Of a stretch of 64,000 nt of DNA, positions 43,701 to 54,806 are shown piece by piece; position 1 is the first letter of the stretch; each line of letters begins with the position of its first letter. The DNA lies in contig BCKK01000003.1 of the NCBI GenBank assembly GCA_001600615.1, positions 152,465-216,464 of the forward strand, in the 5' to 3' direction. Position numbers and translations under genes: made by a program. The notes below the pieces were generated by a model. That model searched no databases. It had not been told where the DNA came from and saw only the letters and a list, made by a program, of their open reading frames with translations. Source of the stretch: Dioszegia crocea (lineage: Eukaryota > Basidiomycota > Tremellomycetes > Tremellales > Bulleribasidiaceae).

Positions 43701-45754
43701 CTGGAATAGAGTATGACGCTTTGAAGGATATAAAGATGCCTGTCATTGCTGCGTTATCAGGCGTAAGTCGTGTCGTCACTCTCCCGCTCTATTGTTTCTC
43801 TTCTCATTTGTCCACATTGCAACCTTCCCCCTTCTTCCTTTCTTCCTGTCGTACATCTCCTTCTCTTCAATCACTCTTTTTCCGCTTTCAATCCTATCCT
43901 TCCGCAAAATCATTCACACCACCTCAAGATGAGCATGTTCCTCCATTAGTTTTCTTCCTCGGCGCATCTTCATCCCTTTTCCTCGATCTCGTATTACCAC
44001 ATCTTTGCTCCCTCCCTCCTTTTCATACCTGACTACACCTCCTCATCCCTCATCTTACCGCTTCCGAGTCTCGCTCAACTCTCACTTCCCCGTCTCCCCA
44101 TCTCCCAACTCGAACCGACGCGCTGACTAAGTAGGAAGACATCATTATCCCGCGCGAAGAGCTCAAACGGTGGCTCGAAACCGACGAAATGTCAGAACTC
44201 GACACGCCAATATCCTACACATCCCTAACTTGCACTCATTCCAACGCCGACACCCTCCCCCTCCAACTTGATCCCTCCAAAATGTCCAACTCGCGACTCA
44301 TCTCACGCACCGCTTTTGATCGTATATCATCCAACACCCCCTTTCCCCCTGCCGAGATATGTCAAACGTGCATTGAAACCACCTTCAACCAACGCTTGTC
44401 CGTCTCGAGCAGGGAAGACCAAGTGGGCGAATTCGACCGACTCAACCAAATCAACATTGACGACGAATCCGGACCTGAACGATTCCTCATCTCTAAATCT
44501 TTCCTTGATGGTTGGCGTAAACACACTTTACCCCCTAACGCCCTCCCTTCCGACCCCGGTTATTCACTTTGGTGCGGACATGACCAACCCTGGCCTTCCG
44601 ACCGACAATACACCCTAATCACCCCTTCGGCCTTATCCCTTCTCCAAAAAGTCCTCGATGACGATTTCGCCCTCTTTACCCCATCATCCCCACTCTGTAC
44701 TTCATGCTCTAACAACTCGGCGTCGGATGCTGTCGCCCGAACGGAATGGCAGTCGGCCATCAAGGCTGAGAAGGCCTTGAAGCGGGAGATCAACCCTCGG
44801 GATTTCTCATACGATACCAACTACTACATCCTGCCTTCGGCCTGGTACGCCAAATGGATCGACTACAATATCAAACCCCAACCGAGACCACCATTCATCG
44901 ATGAGATATGTCCGCATGGCGGACTAAGGTGGGATCCGGCTTCTGACCTACATGTCCCCTGGACCACACAAAAGGGTTGGGACATGGTGCAGGACATGTA
45001 CGGAGTGCAGACTGCGGCGACGTTTCAGTACTGCCAGAGAGCACCTCGTGGGAAGAGGTTCGCAGTTCATCGGCTGGGTATACCAGTGTGCGAGGGATGC
45101 AGACGGGAGAGGAGGCTAGAGTGGGAAGAGACGAATGTTGAGGTGGTGTTGGTTGAGGATGTGGAGGAAGGGAGTGGGGATGGAAGTAGGCGGTCATCAA
45201 CGGGTGGAGAAGGAGGAATGAACGGGAAAGTATCCTCCACATCTTCTTCCAAACCGAACTCTTCACACTCGAACGGCACCAAGCCCAAAACTATCATTAC
45301 CACACTCCCCTTCAACACCTCTTCCAAACGTCCCCGCTCGGCCCGAATAACCGATTCGAAGAAGTCCAAACCCCTCATTCTGCCTATCACACCCAATATG
45401 ACGGTACTAGAAATACGAGGTGCAATATACGAGGAATTTGGCATTTCGCCTATTTCACAATCGAATCGGTATGGCGATTTGGAATTGACAGATGGGACAG
45501 CGACAATGAGGGAAATTGGGATGGTGGTTGAGGGTGTGATTAGGTGTTTGGTTTTGAAGGAGGATGAAGGGGTTATGAATGGCCGGAAAGGGGGAAAGAA
45601 TGGGGAAGGGGATGTAGGGGAAGGATTTGGAGGTACGGCGTTAGTTGGGCAACCTGAGGGAGGGAGGGTCTGTCCGGATTGTACGTTCCAGAATGATGTG
45701 GGGGTGGATGGGTGTACGATGTGTGGGAGGCCGTTTATGTTTGATGGGGAATGA
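40708..45754 (+). CDS. Ubiquitin carboxyl-terminal hydrolase, USP48 type
   Basis: A many-exon gene starts at MPPRKKTKLDVDW and stops at 45754. The Cys box GLRNMGATCYANAFLQLWYY spans an intron after the catalytic region's Tyr. DDQQDAGEFCKLFMNLIE follows. A Cys4 finger (ECHGCGSKS, YHCSTCHSRC) interrupts the fold. The His box YHGHFITEVKDE sits in a tiny exon near 42725, followed by NQWYRCNDESV and DAYMLVY. A Gly/Ser-rich insert (43175-43380) separates the catalytic domain from DUSP-like repeats (ISKSFLDGWRKHTLPPNALP; LPSAWYAKWIDYN), a ubiquitin-like segment (MTVLEIRGAIYEEFGISPIS) and a C-terminal RanBP2-type zinc finger (CPDCTFQNDVGVDGCTMC). It removes ubiquitin; the substrate is unknown. Four introns are long and purine- or pyrimidine-rich. 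Confidence 0.9.
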
Positions 45755-45976
45755 GGAAGTCAGGATAGGGTTGAGGGGGCTCGGAGGGGACCGAGGGCAA
45801 GGGGTGAGTATTGAGCATGACGAAGGGGAATTAAAGAGTCTAATTGACTCAGTAGACATTGTAGATTAAGACTTCGGCATATAAGTATTCACATTCAATC
45901 GGCATAAATGTACAGACTAGATCTGGCCCGATCCTCAGTCCACACTGACGGCTTCACCTCCCTTGACCGCCGGACC
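45755..45976. other. Convergent spacer before the four-gene array
   Basis: Between the stop of the USP48-type gene and the stop of array member 1. No feature is seen. Confidence 0.4.
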
Positions 45977-46636
45977 TCAAACACTCAAGCCCTCGTTCAA
46001 ATCTCCATCCGAGCCTTCAACTTGCCACTCTGGAAAGCACTGATCAGCACACCTCTCCACCCTCTTCCTGGCTTCTGCGTACGCCTGACTCGCCTTGATC
46101 TTCTGGTCACCGTAAAAATCGCGAACATGACTCCTGGCAAGTAATCAGCGTTCACATCTGGGACTTAAAGCCATAAGCTAAATTACTTACCCTCGCAGAT
46201 CCGCCAGATGAACATCCATCATCTTCTCAGTAAAGAAGTAACGATGTGCGTCAGTCCTGATCTTTGACGGGATCGCCTTGTCGTACTTGAAATCACGAAG
46301 GTAGCCAATAGCGAGCGAGGCGTCTTCATCCCCAGTACTGGGAGAACCATCCGCTTTGCCTTTCATCCAGTACAAAACGTAACCTGCACAGCTGCTGCGA
46401 GAGATCAACGGCAAGAGCGTGGTGAGGTCGTCGGCTGAGGGTCGGGGGCCCGTGACGAAATCTGCGAGGGTGTACTTGCAGGCGGGGGCGGCGCTGAAAT
46501 CCTCGGTGGATTCGGTGGCGGTGGCGGCAATGGTGTCCTGGACGTCGCTGAGAGTAGTGGTGGTAGTGTGAGCGATTGGAAGATTGGTGATGATGCCGTC
46601 CCAACTGGGAGAGACGGTGTCTTCGGGGACGTGCAT
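45977..46636 (-). CDS. Tandem family member 1 (divergent), unknown function
   Basis: Two exons (46636-46191 and 46133-45977; 57-bp intron, phase 2) encode 200 residues, from MHVPEDTVSPSWDGIITNLP to DLNEGLSV. The N-terminal half is Thr/Ala-rich and differs from the other members. The end of exon 1 (SLAIGYLRDFKYD, then RYFFTEKMMDVHLADLR) and exon 2 (AYAEARKRVERCADQCF) align with members 2-4, including the Cys pair. Membership also rests on the intron position and the shared upstream box at 46749-46778. No signal peptide, membrane helix or known domain is seen. Confidence 0.65.
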
Positions 46637-46748
46637 ACTGATTGGGACTGGATAGTAGAAGGTTGATAGGGATGGGCAGGTAGGTGGGTAAACGAAAGAA
46701 AGGGTAGAGGGATGAAGCAGAGGGTTGACCCTTCTTGCTTTCGGGCTT

Positions 46749-46778
46749 CCTTTGAGCTCCTCAGGGGTTCAGGGTTCA
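46749..46778 (-). promoter_or_regulatory. Shared upstream box of the four-gene family, copy 1
   Basis: Plus-strand core CCTTTGAGCTCCTCAGGGG followed by TTCAGGGTTCA, 113 bp upstream of the member 1 ATG. An ACGCGT-containing element follows at 46807-46812. Similar boxes stand before members 2-4. Confidence 0.6.
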
Positions 46779-47181
46779 CTCAGACCAGTTGAAGTGTCAG
46801 TACCACACGCGTGTGAGCTGTATACGTCAAGGGAAGTCGACTTCAAGGTTGAAGCCTGCATGCCATGTCGAGCCTATATAGCCCTGGCTGAACAAACTGT
46901 CACTCCCGGATCAGTCAACGGTCCTATGGTCCGCTTGCGACTAAAGTTCTAAACAAATTGTTTGAATCAAAAGATCAACTTCTCTAGTGTCACCTGCGAG
47001 AAGTTCTGATCAAGATTGGTAACTGCAAACCGTCTCGTTGTTGCTCTGAACATCGCTCCATTAATCTCGACCTTGCACTCTAGTCTCAGACTGTCATCGT
47101 TGAAGGGTATGTATCGCCCATCATACTTCCTGCCCTATCCTACGGCCCCACCTCATCTCACAATCTTCGCACACCCGATTC
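46779..47181. other. Spacer between family members 1 and 2
   Basis: Apart from the ACGCGT element at 46807-46812 (within CACACGCGTGTGAG, itself a near-perfect palindrome) I see nothing defined here. Confidence 0.4.
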
Positions 47182-47711
47182 TCAACTCGACATCTGTACG
47201 GGCGGACCATCGAAGCAGATGACCGCGCACTCTTCAGCACTTGCACGAGCCAGACGCATCCCAGCGAGAAATTCCCTGTACGCATCGCTGTCCTCAGTGG
47301 CATTCCAGTGCGGGTGTATGCTGCAAGGATTAGCTTGTCAAGATCAGGTACGATCTAGGTTAGACATATGTAACCCACATCTCCAACTCCCGCTGATACC
47401 CATGCTCCAACGCGGCAGAGAACATTCCGCGGCAATCCTGCCACTGCTGAAGCGTGCAGCTCTCCGGTGCTTGCCTTATCGTAAGAAGCGAAGCAAGAGG
47501 CCGCAGTGAAGAGACCGCTTCCATGGCCTTGCGCTGCTTTCTGGATGTGAGTGAGGATGCTGTTGAGTTCGGCACCGGTATACCTGGACTTGATGATGGC
47601 CATGTGCGCCGTGGTCTGCGCAGCGGAAGTGAAGGCGTGGGTCAGGACCTTGAGGTCGTCCGCAGTGTGAGGGCAGGTATCGAGTGTGCACACTGTCTGC
47701 GGCTGTGCCAT
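47182..47711 (-). pseudogene. Tandem family member 2, frameshifted
   Basis: Exon 1 begins at ATG 47711 with MAQPQTVCTLDTCPHTADDL and SAAQTTAHMAIIKSRYTGAE, the family N-terminus. Near 47470 the family sequence moves to another frame (SCTLQQWQDCRGMFSAALEH, then YQRELEM), so a one-base indel separates the two halves. Exon 1 ends at 47379 and exon 2 (47320-47182, 58-bp intron) reads HPHWNATEDSDAYREFLAGM and SAEECAVICF to TGA, closely matching member 3. In the unshifted frame translation would stop soon after the intron. It is either a recent pseudogene or a sequencing error. Confidence 0.65.
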
Positions 47712-48137
47712 GTTGGTCCTAGACTTCTGAGTTCGGGTAGCTTGCGCAAGTATTTGAGATATACGAGGCCGTGGTTGCTGGATCCTGGTAACGTGTCCTC
47801 CAGGAATGATGATAGGTATTAGTCGAGTGAGTGATGGGTGTCGAAAAGGGGAGGAGAAAGGCCGCGCAGAGCTCGTTGATCAAAACCCAGTACCGTCGCT
47901 GTCGCAGTTCCTTTGAGCCTCTCAGGGGGTCGGGGTTCAAAAAGGTCTATTCAAGTGTCAGACATCACACGCGTATCAGTCATTCTCGATCCAGCTAGGA
48001 TAATCAACGGTTGAGATGCTCGAGATCAGATCACAGTGCCGGTGAGAGGAACTTGGAGTTCACAATACACCTGCCTTCTTACCCATGCCGCCACCAAGAG
48101 GATTCCATACACTGATAGTACTTTACGGAACAGCTTA
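47712..48137. promoter_or_regulatory. Upstream region of member 2 with shared box and ACGCGT element
   Basis: The family box CCTTTGAGCCTCTCAGGGGG is at 47910-47929 with GTCGGGGTTCA at its end, 199 bp upstream of the ATG. TCACACGCGTATCAG, with ACGCGT at 47969-47974, follows at nearly the same distance as in member 1. No gene lies here. Confidence 0.6.
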
Positions 48138-48837
48138 CTACCTCCATTGAGACAACCCCTTGTCAAATTGATCCGTATTGAGTTCTGCAAGACTAAAGAG
48201 GGGCATTTTCGCAGGATCCACCCCATCTAGCCACTCATCGACTACGAGGCGTGACTCCGACAGCTGGTCCGCGGGGAAGGCCTGGGCTGTGCTCGGTGGG
48301 AACGCAGCAGGCCTGTGCAGCTGATCAAAGTAGATCATGGCGCATCTTTCCGCGCTAGCTTCAGCCACGTTCATTCCGGTCTGGAACTCGCGATACGCAT
48401 CGCTCTGTTCGGAGGTACTCCAATCAGGATAGGTGCTGTACAAATCAACCGGTGCAGTGGAACAAGCATCAAGAATGGGACAGGACTCACATCATCAACT
48501 CCTGGTAACGCAGGTCTGCCAATGCCGAAGAAAACATTGAACGACAATGTTTATTCTTCGAAGCCAGGCAGTCGCTTTGAAGGCTGGAATTGCGATAGTC
48601 AGCGAGATGACTGAGAGCAATGTCCAAAGCGTCTCGCCCGCTGCCATCCACAGTGGTCTGCAACTTCTTGATCACACTATCGAGTTCGGCGCCTGGGTGT
48701 TGTCGAGCGATGATCTCCAAGTGCGCGGTGGTCTGAGTGGCTGAATCGAAGGCAGTGCTTTTGCTGTTCTCAAGCTCTTCCCTCGTGTGCGTACAGGTTT
48801 CGGCCGTACAGATCGTCTGAGGCGTCTTGTCGGTCAT
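48138..48837 (-). CDS. Tandem family member 3, unknown function
   Basis: Two exons (48837-48491, 48435-48138; 55-bp intron, phase 2) give 214 residues and the most complete member. Exon 1 has MTDKTPQTICTAETCTHTRE, then SATQTTAHLEIIARQHPGAE, DALDIALSHLADYR and HCRSMFSSALADLRYQELMM. Exon 2 has YPDWSTSEQSDAYREFQTGM, ASAERCAMIYFDQL and a longer tail ending DQFDKGLSQWR. The C-T-x-x-x-C-x-H-T motif near the start is shared with members 2 and 4 and could bind metal or form a disulfide, but there is no signal peptide. The protein is soluble-looking, and I do not recognise the family. Confidence 0.75.
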
Positions 48838-49521
48838 CTTCAGGTGAGCCTGTTTGTCGTTCCAGAAAACTGTAGCGGGGACGATGCTGTGACACTGAAT
48901 GTATAGACCGGCAGAGGCTAAGGGGTACTTGGAGAGAGATGTGAGTGATCAGGATCAGAGGTTGAGAATACTTGTGGGAGACAGGCTGAGTGACGCTCGT
49001 CCATTGACTCCAGCGCGCGCGCCGCTATCGCACATCCTTTGACCTACCCAGGGGTTCAGGGCCTCCGGTGCTCAGACGTGAGCTGGTCAGCTGGTGGAGA
49101 AGTCCGAATCACAGACGTGTCAGTCAGTCTGCGGGAATAAGGGAAGGTCAGCTCGTGCGTAAGCAAGCAATGTCTAGCCTTGAGCCTGGGCTTGGAACTT
49201 GGAAGTGAGAGCGCCTTGTGTCCAATTCGACATATTTGCATTGTATTTTCAATTTTGTGAGCGCCATCATGACCACGTATCAGCCTATGCTTTCATTGAG
49301 TAAGCCCCTCTGGACCGGTCAGTCCGTCCACCGTCCTCTCCTGTATAAGCACTTCGCACCTCTCTGTCTCAGTATCTGGGGAGCCTCGCATTCCCTCTCA
49401 TCGCAATATCGGGTAGACTCGAACAGCTCATCGCCGGACTATTTCCTCGTCCCATCAAGCCAGTCCCCAACCGTTGAGTTGAGATGTGACCGCGAGCCGA
49501 GAGTGTCCTGCGGGGCCGTAC
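48838..49521. promoter_or_regulatory. Upstream region of member 3 with shared box
   Basis: The box CCTTTGACCTACCCAGGGG, followed by TTCAGGG, is at 49036-49063, exactly 199 bp upstream of the ATG as in member 2. A degenerate second element (ACAGACGTGTCAGTC) follows near 49111-49125, without the exact ACGCGT core. The rest of the 684-bp interval shows no gene. Confidence 0.55.
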
Positions 49522-50069
49522 TCACAGAGCCCGGCCCACGTCAGAGGTGCGCTCACTGCCGAAGCAATCCTCGGTACACTGCCTCACACTGGGTACTGCG
49601 GCATTTATCCGAGCCGTGAATTCCTGGTTATGGGAAGAAGCCCACAGCGGCAAAGCTCTGTAATCATAAGCCGCGCGTTGCACAAGATTGCTCACTAGCC
49701 ATGTTCTTACTTTTGGATCTCCACCTGATGGTGGTACAACAATGCCTTGTAGAAGGTGTCGCGACGGGTTTTCCCGTCACTGTGCACGATCAGAGACGCT
49801 GAGTCGCTGGGCTTGATGGACTTGAAAGTGGCGAGAGCCCCAGCCAAGAAATGTAGGCGGTTAGTCTTCCAAGGTTCTTGGCCCGTGGCTTCACACAGAG
49901 GGTCAAGGGCGGCACGACTGATGTCACCGGGGTACCTGAGAGCGATGATACCCAGATGTGCTGTGGTTTGCGCGGCGGATGAGAAGGCAGAGCTATTCGG
50001 GTTTTTGAAGTGGTCCAAGGTATGCGCGCAAGACTCGGGTGTACAGATTCTCTGGTGTGTCTTGGCCAT
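49522..50069 (-). CDS. Tandem family member 4, unknown function
   Basis: Two exons (50069-49711, 49657-49522; 53-bp intron with GTAAGA donor, phase 2) encode 164 residues. Exon 1 reads MAKTHQRICTPESCAHTLDH, then SSAAQTTAHLGIIALRYPGD and RRDTFYKALLYHHQVEIQ. Exon 2 reads ALPLWASSHNQEFTARINAA and VRQCTEDCFGSER to TGA. The Cys-His start motif, the QTTAH block, the exon border and the final Cys pair agree with members 1-3. An in-frame ATG at 50195 would add 42 residues but lies beyond the similarity. Function is unknown. Confidence 0.72.
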
Positions 50070-50567
50070 CTTGAGGTGGGTTCGTGTACCAAGTTTGAGA
50101 TAACACAGCTGTGATGTCAGAGCGCGTTGTGAGTCGACGGTGGATTGGGTGTGATTGCCTAGAAGTTGAAAAGGACGGGCGAAAGTGGCGGGCAAGAGAC
50201 GTTCAGGGTCGCACTGTCGCCCCTATCGGGTATCCTTTGAGCCCTTCAGGGGTTAAGGGCTGACAAGCAGGGGTGAGAAGTCAGATATGACACACGTCAC
50301 AACTTGCCGGCTGGGGAGAAATGAGTAGGTCAGCTCGGCTTGAATTTGAGATCTGAGGACATCACACGCGTATCAACTTGCAGCTGGTCTGCAGTGATGA
50401 GATAGTCAGCTCGGCGCGCCGTCGAGGCTGATCAGGAGATTGCAGGACAGGGCCGAATGTGGTAGATCATGTATTCATCTGTACCTATAAGCAAATCATC
50501 ATATCGACCGCAACCCCAAAAACCCAAACCCCACACCTCCCGCTTATCCACAAATACAGGCCCAGCC
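50070..50567. promoter_or_regulatory. Upstream region of member 4 with shared box
   Basis: The box CCTTTGAGCCCTTCAGGGG, followed by TTAAGGGCTGA, is at 50234-50263, 165 bp upstream of the ATG. An ACACGTCAC variant lies near 50310, and a full TCACACGCGTATCAA (ACGCGT at 50366-50371) lies farther out. The right end overlaps the 3' region of the next gene. Confidence 0.55.
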
Positions 50568-53500
50568 TTATATCCTAATCCCATATTTAGCCTGTTGAAT
50601 CACACCTCCAGCCCCAAATGTCCCAGATCCAGATCCAGTCCCCACCCGATCTGGTCCCTTGATTCTCGACCCTCTAATTTCCGCCTCCATATCCACATCC
50701 ATCCTCTCCATCCTCTCCATCCTCCCTTCCCCTACCCCACCCCCTCCCCCTTCCCCTCCCCCTACCCCTCCCCCGACGTCGGCCTCATCCTCACTCTCCA
50801 ACTCCTTCAAATACCTCTCCAACTCCCACCCGCTCGTCCCGCTAACCCCCGTGGCATACGTCTCACTCGTTTCGTTCGTTTGGACCGTACATCCCGTATC
50901 GGCAGTCATTAGGCTGTCTTTTGATGACATGCGTTCGTGTTTGGGACTTCGACTTCGGCTGGACGTGAGAGTGAGCGGGTGGGTGGGAGTGAGGGTGGGG
51001 GTGTTGGTGTGGGCGTCGGAGTTGGTTGTTTGCTGAGGGGAATGAGGGATGATGGGTGTGTGAGATTGGATAACACCCTGACGGGAAGGATCGATATCCA
51101 TACCCATACCCGCATGAATAGCGGAGGGGGTAAGGGCTTTGACATGATCACCGCCCGAGTTGGCCGAAATCGTAGACCCAAAAGACGTATCGAGATCTTG
51201 AGCCGACATGGGCCTTGAAAAATCCGGTACTCTCCTCCGAGGATAAAGCTTCTTTGTCTTTCCGACCCCTACGTCCACAGCACCATCACCACCGATGACC
51301 CCACACGCCACTCCCGACTCCACTCCAGCTCGGAAATCGAGGCCAATAGCCGTATCGGCGACCTGGGAGTAGGCGTAAGGATGAGGTTGAGGATAAATCA
51401 TAGGTTTAGATCGATGATGATGACCCTGAGAAGTGGCCGGGCGGGTATATTCTTCGTGTTTAGAGCGCAGATCGACCAATTTGGTTGGGGCGTGAAGATC
51501 TTCGCCATCTGCCCGAGAGACAGCACCGCTACGATATGTATACCCGACTGGGCCGAGCGGTGAAGCGGAAGTGGGGTAGATGTGGGTATTGGGATTAGGA
51601 GGTCGGATAGGGCCGAGAGGTGGGCGATTAGGTCCGGCTGGAATGGCGGCGGTGGTGGTGTTGCCGAGATGAAGGTGAAGTGGGAGGTGGGTGATGCGGG
51701 ATTGAGATGACGACGAAGAGGAAGTGGGGGCTGGAACGGGTAGACCATTTCGGAGTAAAGGGGTCGAGGCGTTATTCTTTGATCGTGAGAATGATTTTCT
51801 GAATTTAGGCATGAGACCTTCTTCCATTGGTTTCTTTCCTGCGCCTTCTTCTCCAACAACTCCAACGCCGCCTCTGTGATTGACCGTTCCGCCATAGACC
51901 TCGCCAGTGGTAGAGTTTAGATACCGATTATAACTCGGTAAAAGACTCATCAATCTAGATTTAGATCGTTGGACTCTTTGATCCTTCCCTTCCCGACCTT
52001 GTCCTTGACCTAGACCTCCAACGAGATCTAGCTGTTTGACAGTCAATGGCGGTGTAGGTATATCCCGCCCGTGTGTACGGGGAGGAGTGTTAAATGCCTC
52101 TGAAGCAAAAGCGGGAATGGCTAATGAACCAAGAGATGTATTGACCATATTGCGTTGAGAGATGGGGGTGGATGTTCGGAATTCATCGTGGTCGAATGTG
52201 GGGTCGGGGCTGGGGACACTCGCCGTAGAAGTGTGATTGGGTGACGTGGAGTGGGGGAAGATCGGCGAGTTGGCGTGAGAGTAGAGATTGGAAGGAGATT
52301 CGTTGAGGGATGTAGGAATCATAGCGCGCGGTGTGGATATATCCGGCGTACGATATATCGGAGACATGGTTCGATCCCCTTCCCCATCCCCATCATCCGC
52401 CTCAATAGGTGTATGTGGTGAATCTGGTGATCCTACATCCACACCCAACCCTTCCACCCGCTTAGATCGTGAGAACGTGATGATCTCATCAACATCCATC
52501 ATCATCATCCCTTCTTCATCCTTCATCCTCACATCTTCTCCGCCCCACGGAGATCCCTCACCGCCGCCCTCCTCGGCCCTATCGGGCGTCTTTGGTGCCC
52601 TTCTTGGTAGACTATCAAAGAGACTTGGACTAAAGCTCGGTCGGGCAGCTTTGGGTTGACTGATTGATATAGGTCCCATGGATGTTTTCTTGGTTACTGG
52701 TCTGCGGGGAGTAGTAGGCGGGAGAAGGGGTGCAGGTGAGTCCGGAATAGGGGTAGGCTGACCGTATATTGATCGAACGGACCGAAGGGTGCCTGTTGAT
52801 GTTTTTTTGGCAAGGGAGCGGAGGGTCGATAGTGAGGTTTTACGAGGGAGAGGGAGGTTTGGGTCGGTATTTCGGGTTGGAGGCTGGGGGAGGTTGTGAG
52901 TGGTTCCGGTGGGTGGGGCGGGCGCAGTAGAAGGGTAAGGTTGGGCAGAGCGGTTTGGAAGGTGAGTTGGAGCTGGGGTCTGGGCTCGACTTTGGGTGTG
53001 AGGAGATTGAGGACGGAGGGTAGGTGTGCAAGCCCGGACAGGGACGGGTGGGGGTAACATATCGCGTGAATAGTCAGGCATTGCTACCGGCCTGGATGGC
53101 GTGGGAGGGCTAATGGAGTCAGCTTTGGCTCTCGTAACACAACATAAGAAGGTCAGGCACAACTCACGCATTCTTCTTCTTTGGAGTCAACCCTAACCGT
53201 CTCGCCAAACCCTCAACGACCCTTCTCCCTCTTCCGGGCGTCATCGGCGCCTGTCCCTGCCCTTTACTCTCAATATCCACCTCGACCTTCGTCTTCTTCC
53301 CACCGCCAAACTTCCGTCCTTTACTCTCAACCTCTTTCGTCCATTCGGGCATCGGCGGCCTTTCCACCTCCATCTCCTCTGACCGCCTCGACCGTAGACT
53401 CCAAACTGATCGCTTAGACTTCACCGTGCCCGCTTTACTAACTCTGCTACGTGTACTTTCACCGCTCTTCCTAGGTTTCCAGAACCCATCACCGCCGTCA

Positions 53501-54113
53501 TTCTCGTCCACACCCGCTCCTGATTCTTCGGACGAGTACGACCATCGACTCTGTATCAGTGGTGAATTACCCCTCTGGCCTATTCCGCCTGACCCTGCTC
53601 CTGCCGCTTTATTGGGCGAGAGACCCCCAGCATATAGACGAAGCTTATGCATGACGTCCGTCAGTGCTCTGTCTGCCGCTAAGGTGGGCGGACCGCGGAG
53701 TTTGGACGGCGAAGAGGGGAGTCGGCGAGACGGGGATGGACGCTGAGTCTTGGATGGGGATCTGGGCGGGTGGAGGCGGGATACATAGGGGGATGAAGTG
53801 GCAGTGGCAAAAGCCACAGGGGAGGGGATGGAGGGATCGGCACAGGACATGACTATGTCTTCGTTGGGATTGAAGCCGGCCCTGGAGTGAGATCGGGGAG
53901 GGGTGGCATATGACGGTGTCCGAATACCGGGTGGGGGAGTAAGAGGGCTATCGGAGCGCATCAGACCTGATGTGAACTGAGATGTAAGCTGGGTCAAGTG
54001 GTGGAGAGGGGACATACCAGAGAACTGTAACCGTGAGGCGGGGTAAGGCTGTCCCCTCGGCTACTGGGGTTGGCGAACAGCTGAGATCGCTGAGAGCGGA
54101 GTGAAGGCGCCAT
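50568..54113 (-). CDS. Large disordered Ser/Pro-rich protein, unknown
   Basis: Exon 1 starts at ATG 54113 (MAPSLRSQRSQLFANPSS) and ends at GTATGT after GYSSL. Exon 2 runs from FTSGLMRSDSPLTPPP to KKKNA at about 53169. Exon 3 runs from PPTPSRPVAMPDYSRDM to the stop at 50568. The product is about 1,150 residues. Nearly all of it is low-complexity Ser/Pro/Thr/Arg sequence with many S/T-P sites, suiting heavy phosphorylation by proline-directed kinases. Short basic patches (KTQRPSPSRRLPSSPSKLRG) and an acidic end (YLKELESEDEADVGGG) are present. No folded domain is recognised. A cell-cycle or cytoskeletal regulator is possible but unproven. Confidence 0.7.
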
Positions 54114-54806
54114 GGGTGTCTAGGACCTGCTAGGTGTTGGCTGTTATTGAGTGGGTGTGAGTATGAGGTGTTGTTAGTAGAGGAGGATGTTTGGAGGGGT
54201 TTAAAAGTGGGGGGAAATGAGAGCGTAGAAGTTCAGTCAACTTCTACGCGGGGGAGGGATAAAGTGGGGAAGGGGTCCTTTCAAACATTGGGCTTGTTTC
54301 AGATATGAATATAGGCGAGTGTGGCACTGCCACCATGGGAGTGATGCAGCACATCCTCATGAGCCTCTTCACCGACCATGAAGCTCATTCGCAAAGGGAT
54401 GGAGAAGGAAGAAGCGGGTGAATATTGAGGTGTCCGAGCCTGTCAGACTCCCACGCCCTCTTGGAATCATCTCGTATGGCCTTTTCGCTCGATTCGTGCG
54501 TCGTCAAAACCCTCCACGTCTGATAGGCTGAGAAGCATGGGCGATATAGGGTCTGTCAACACCCTACTCGAGAGATAGCTATAGGCCAAGCTATGTAGGA
54601 GGTTCAGATAATGTATGCAAAGGATCCCTTGCGGCGATCGCCGTCAGTCCTCTTCATGGGCAAAGAGAGCCAAACGTCTTTGTTGCCAGACTATACATTT
54701 GCCCTCGACCAGCTACACCGACACAAACGCTCCGGAAGCATACCTTGCCTGCTCAACCGTAGCCCTTACAATCTTCAAAATCCTAGACAAATTTGACTGA
54801 GCCAAA
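54114..54806. promoter_or_regulatory. Divergent promoter region between the Ser/Pro-rich gene and U1-C
   Basis: This 693-bp gap lies between divergent start codons. A short inverted match (AGAAGTTCAGTCAACTTCT) lies near 54227-54247. No gene or RNA feature is supported. Confidence 0.4.

Noticed and set aside
50469..50912. Plus-strand Pro/His/Ser-rich frame opposite the Ser/Pro-rich gene
   Set aside because: It is the antisense shadow of a low-complexity coding region.
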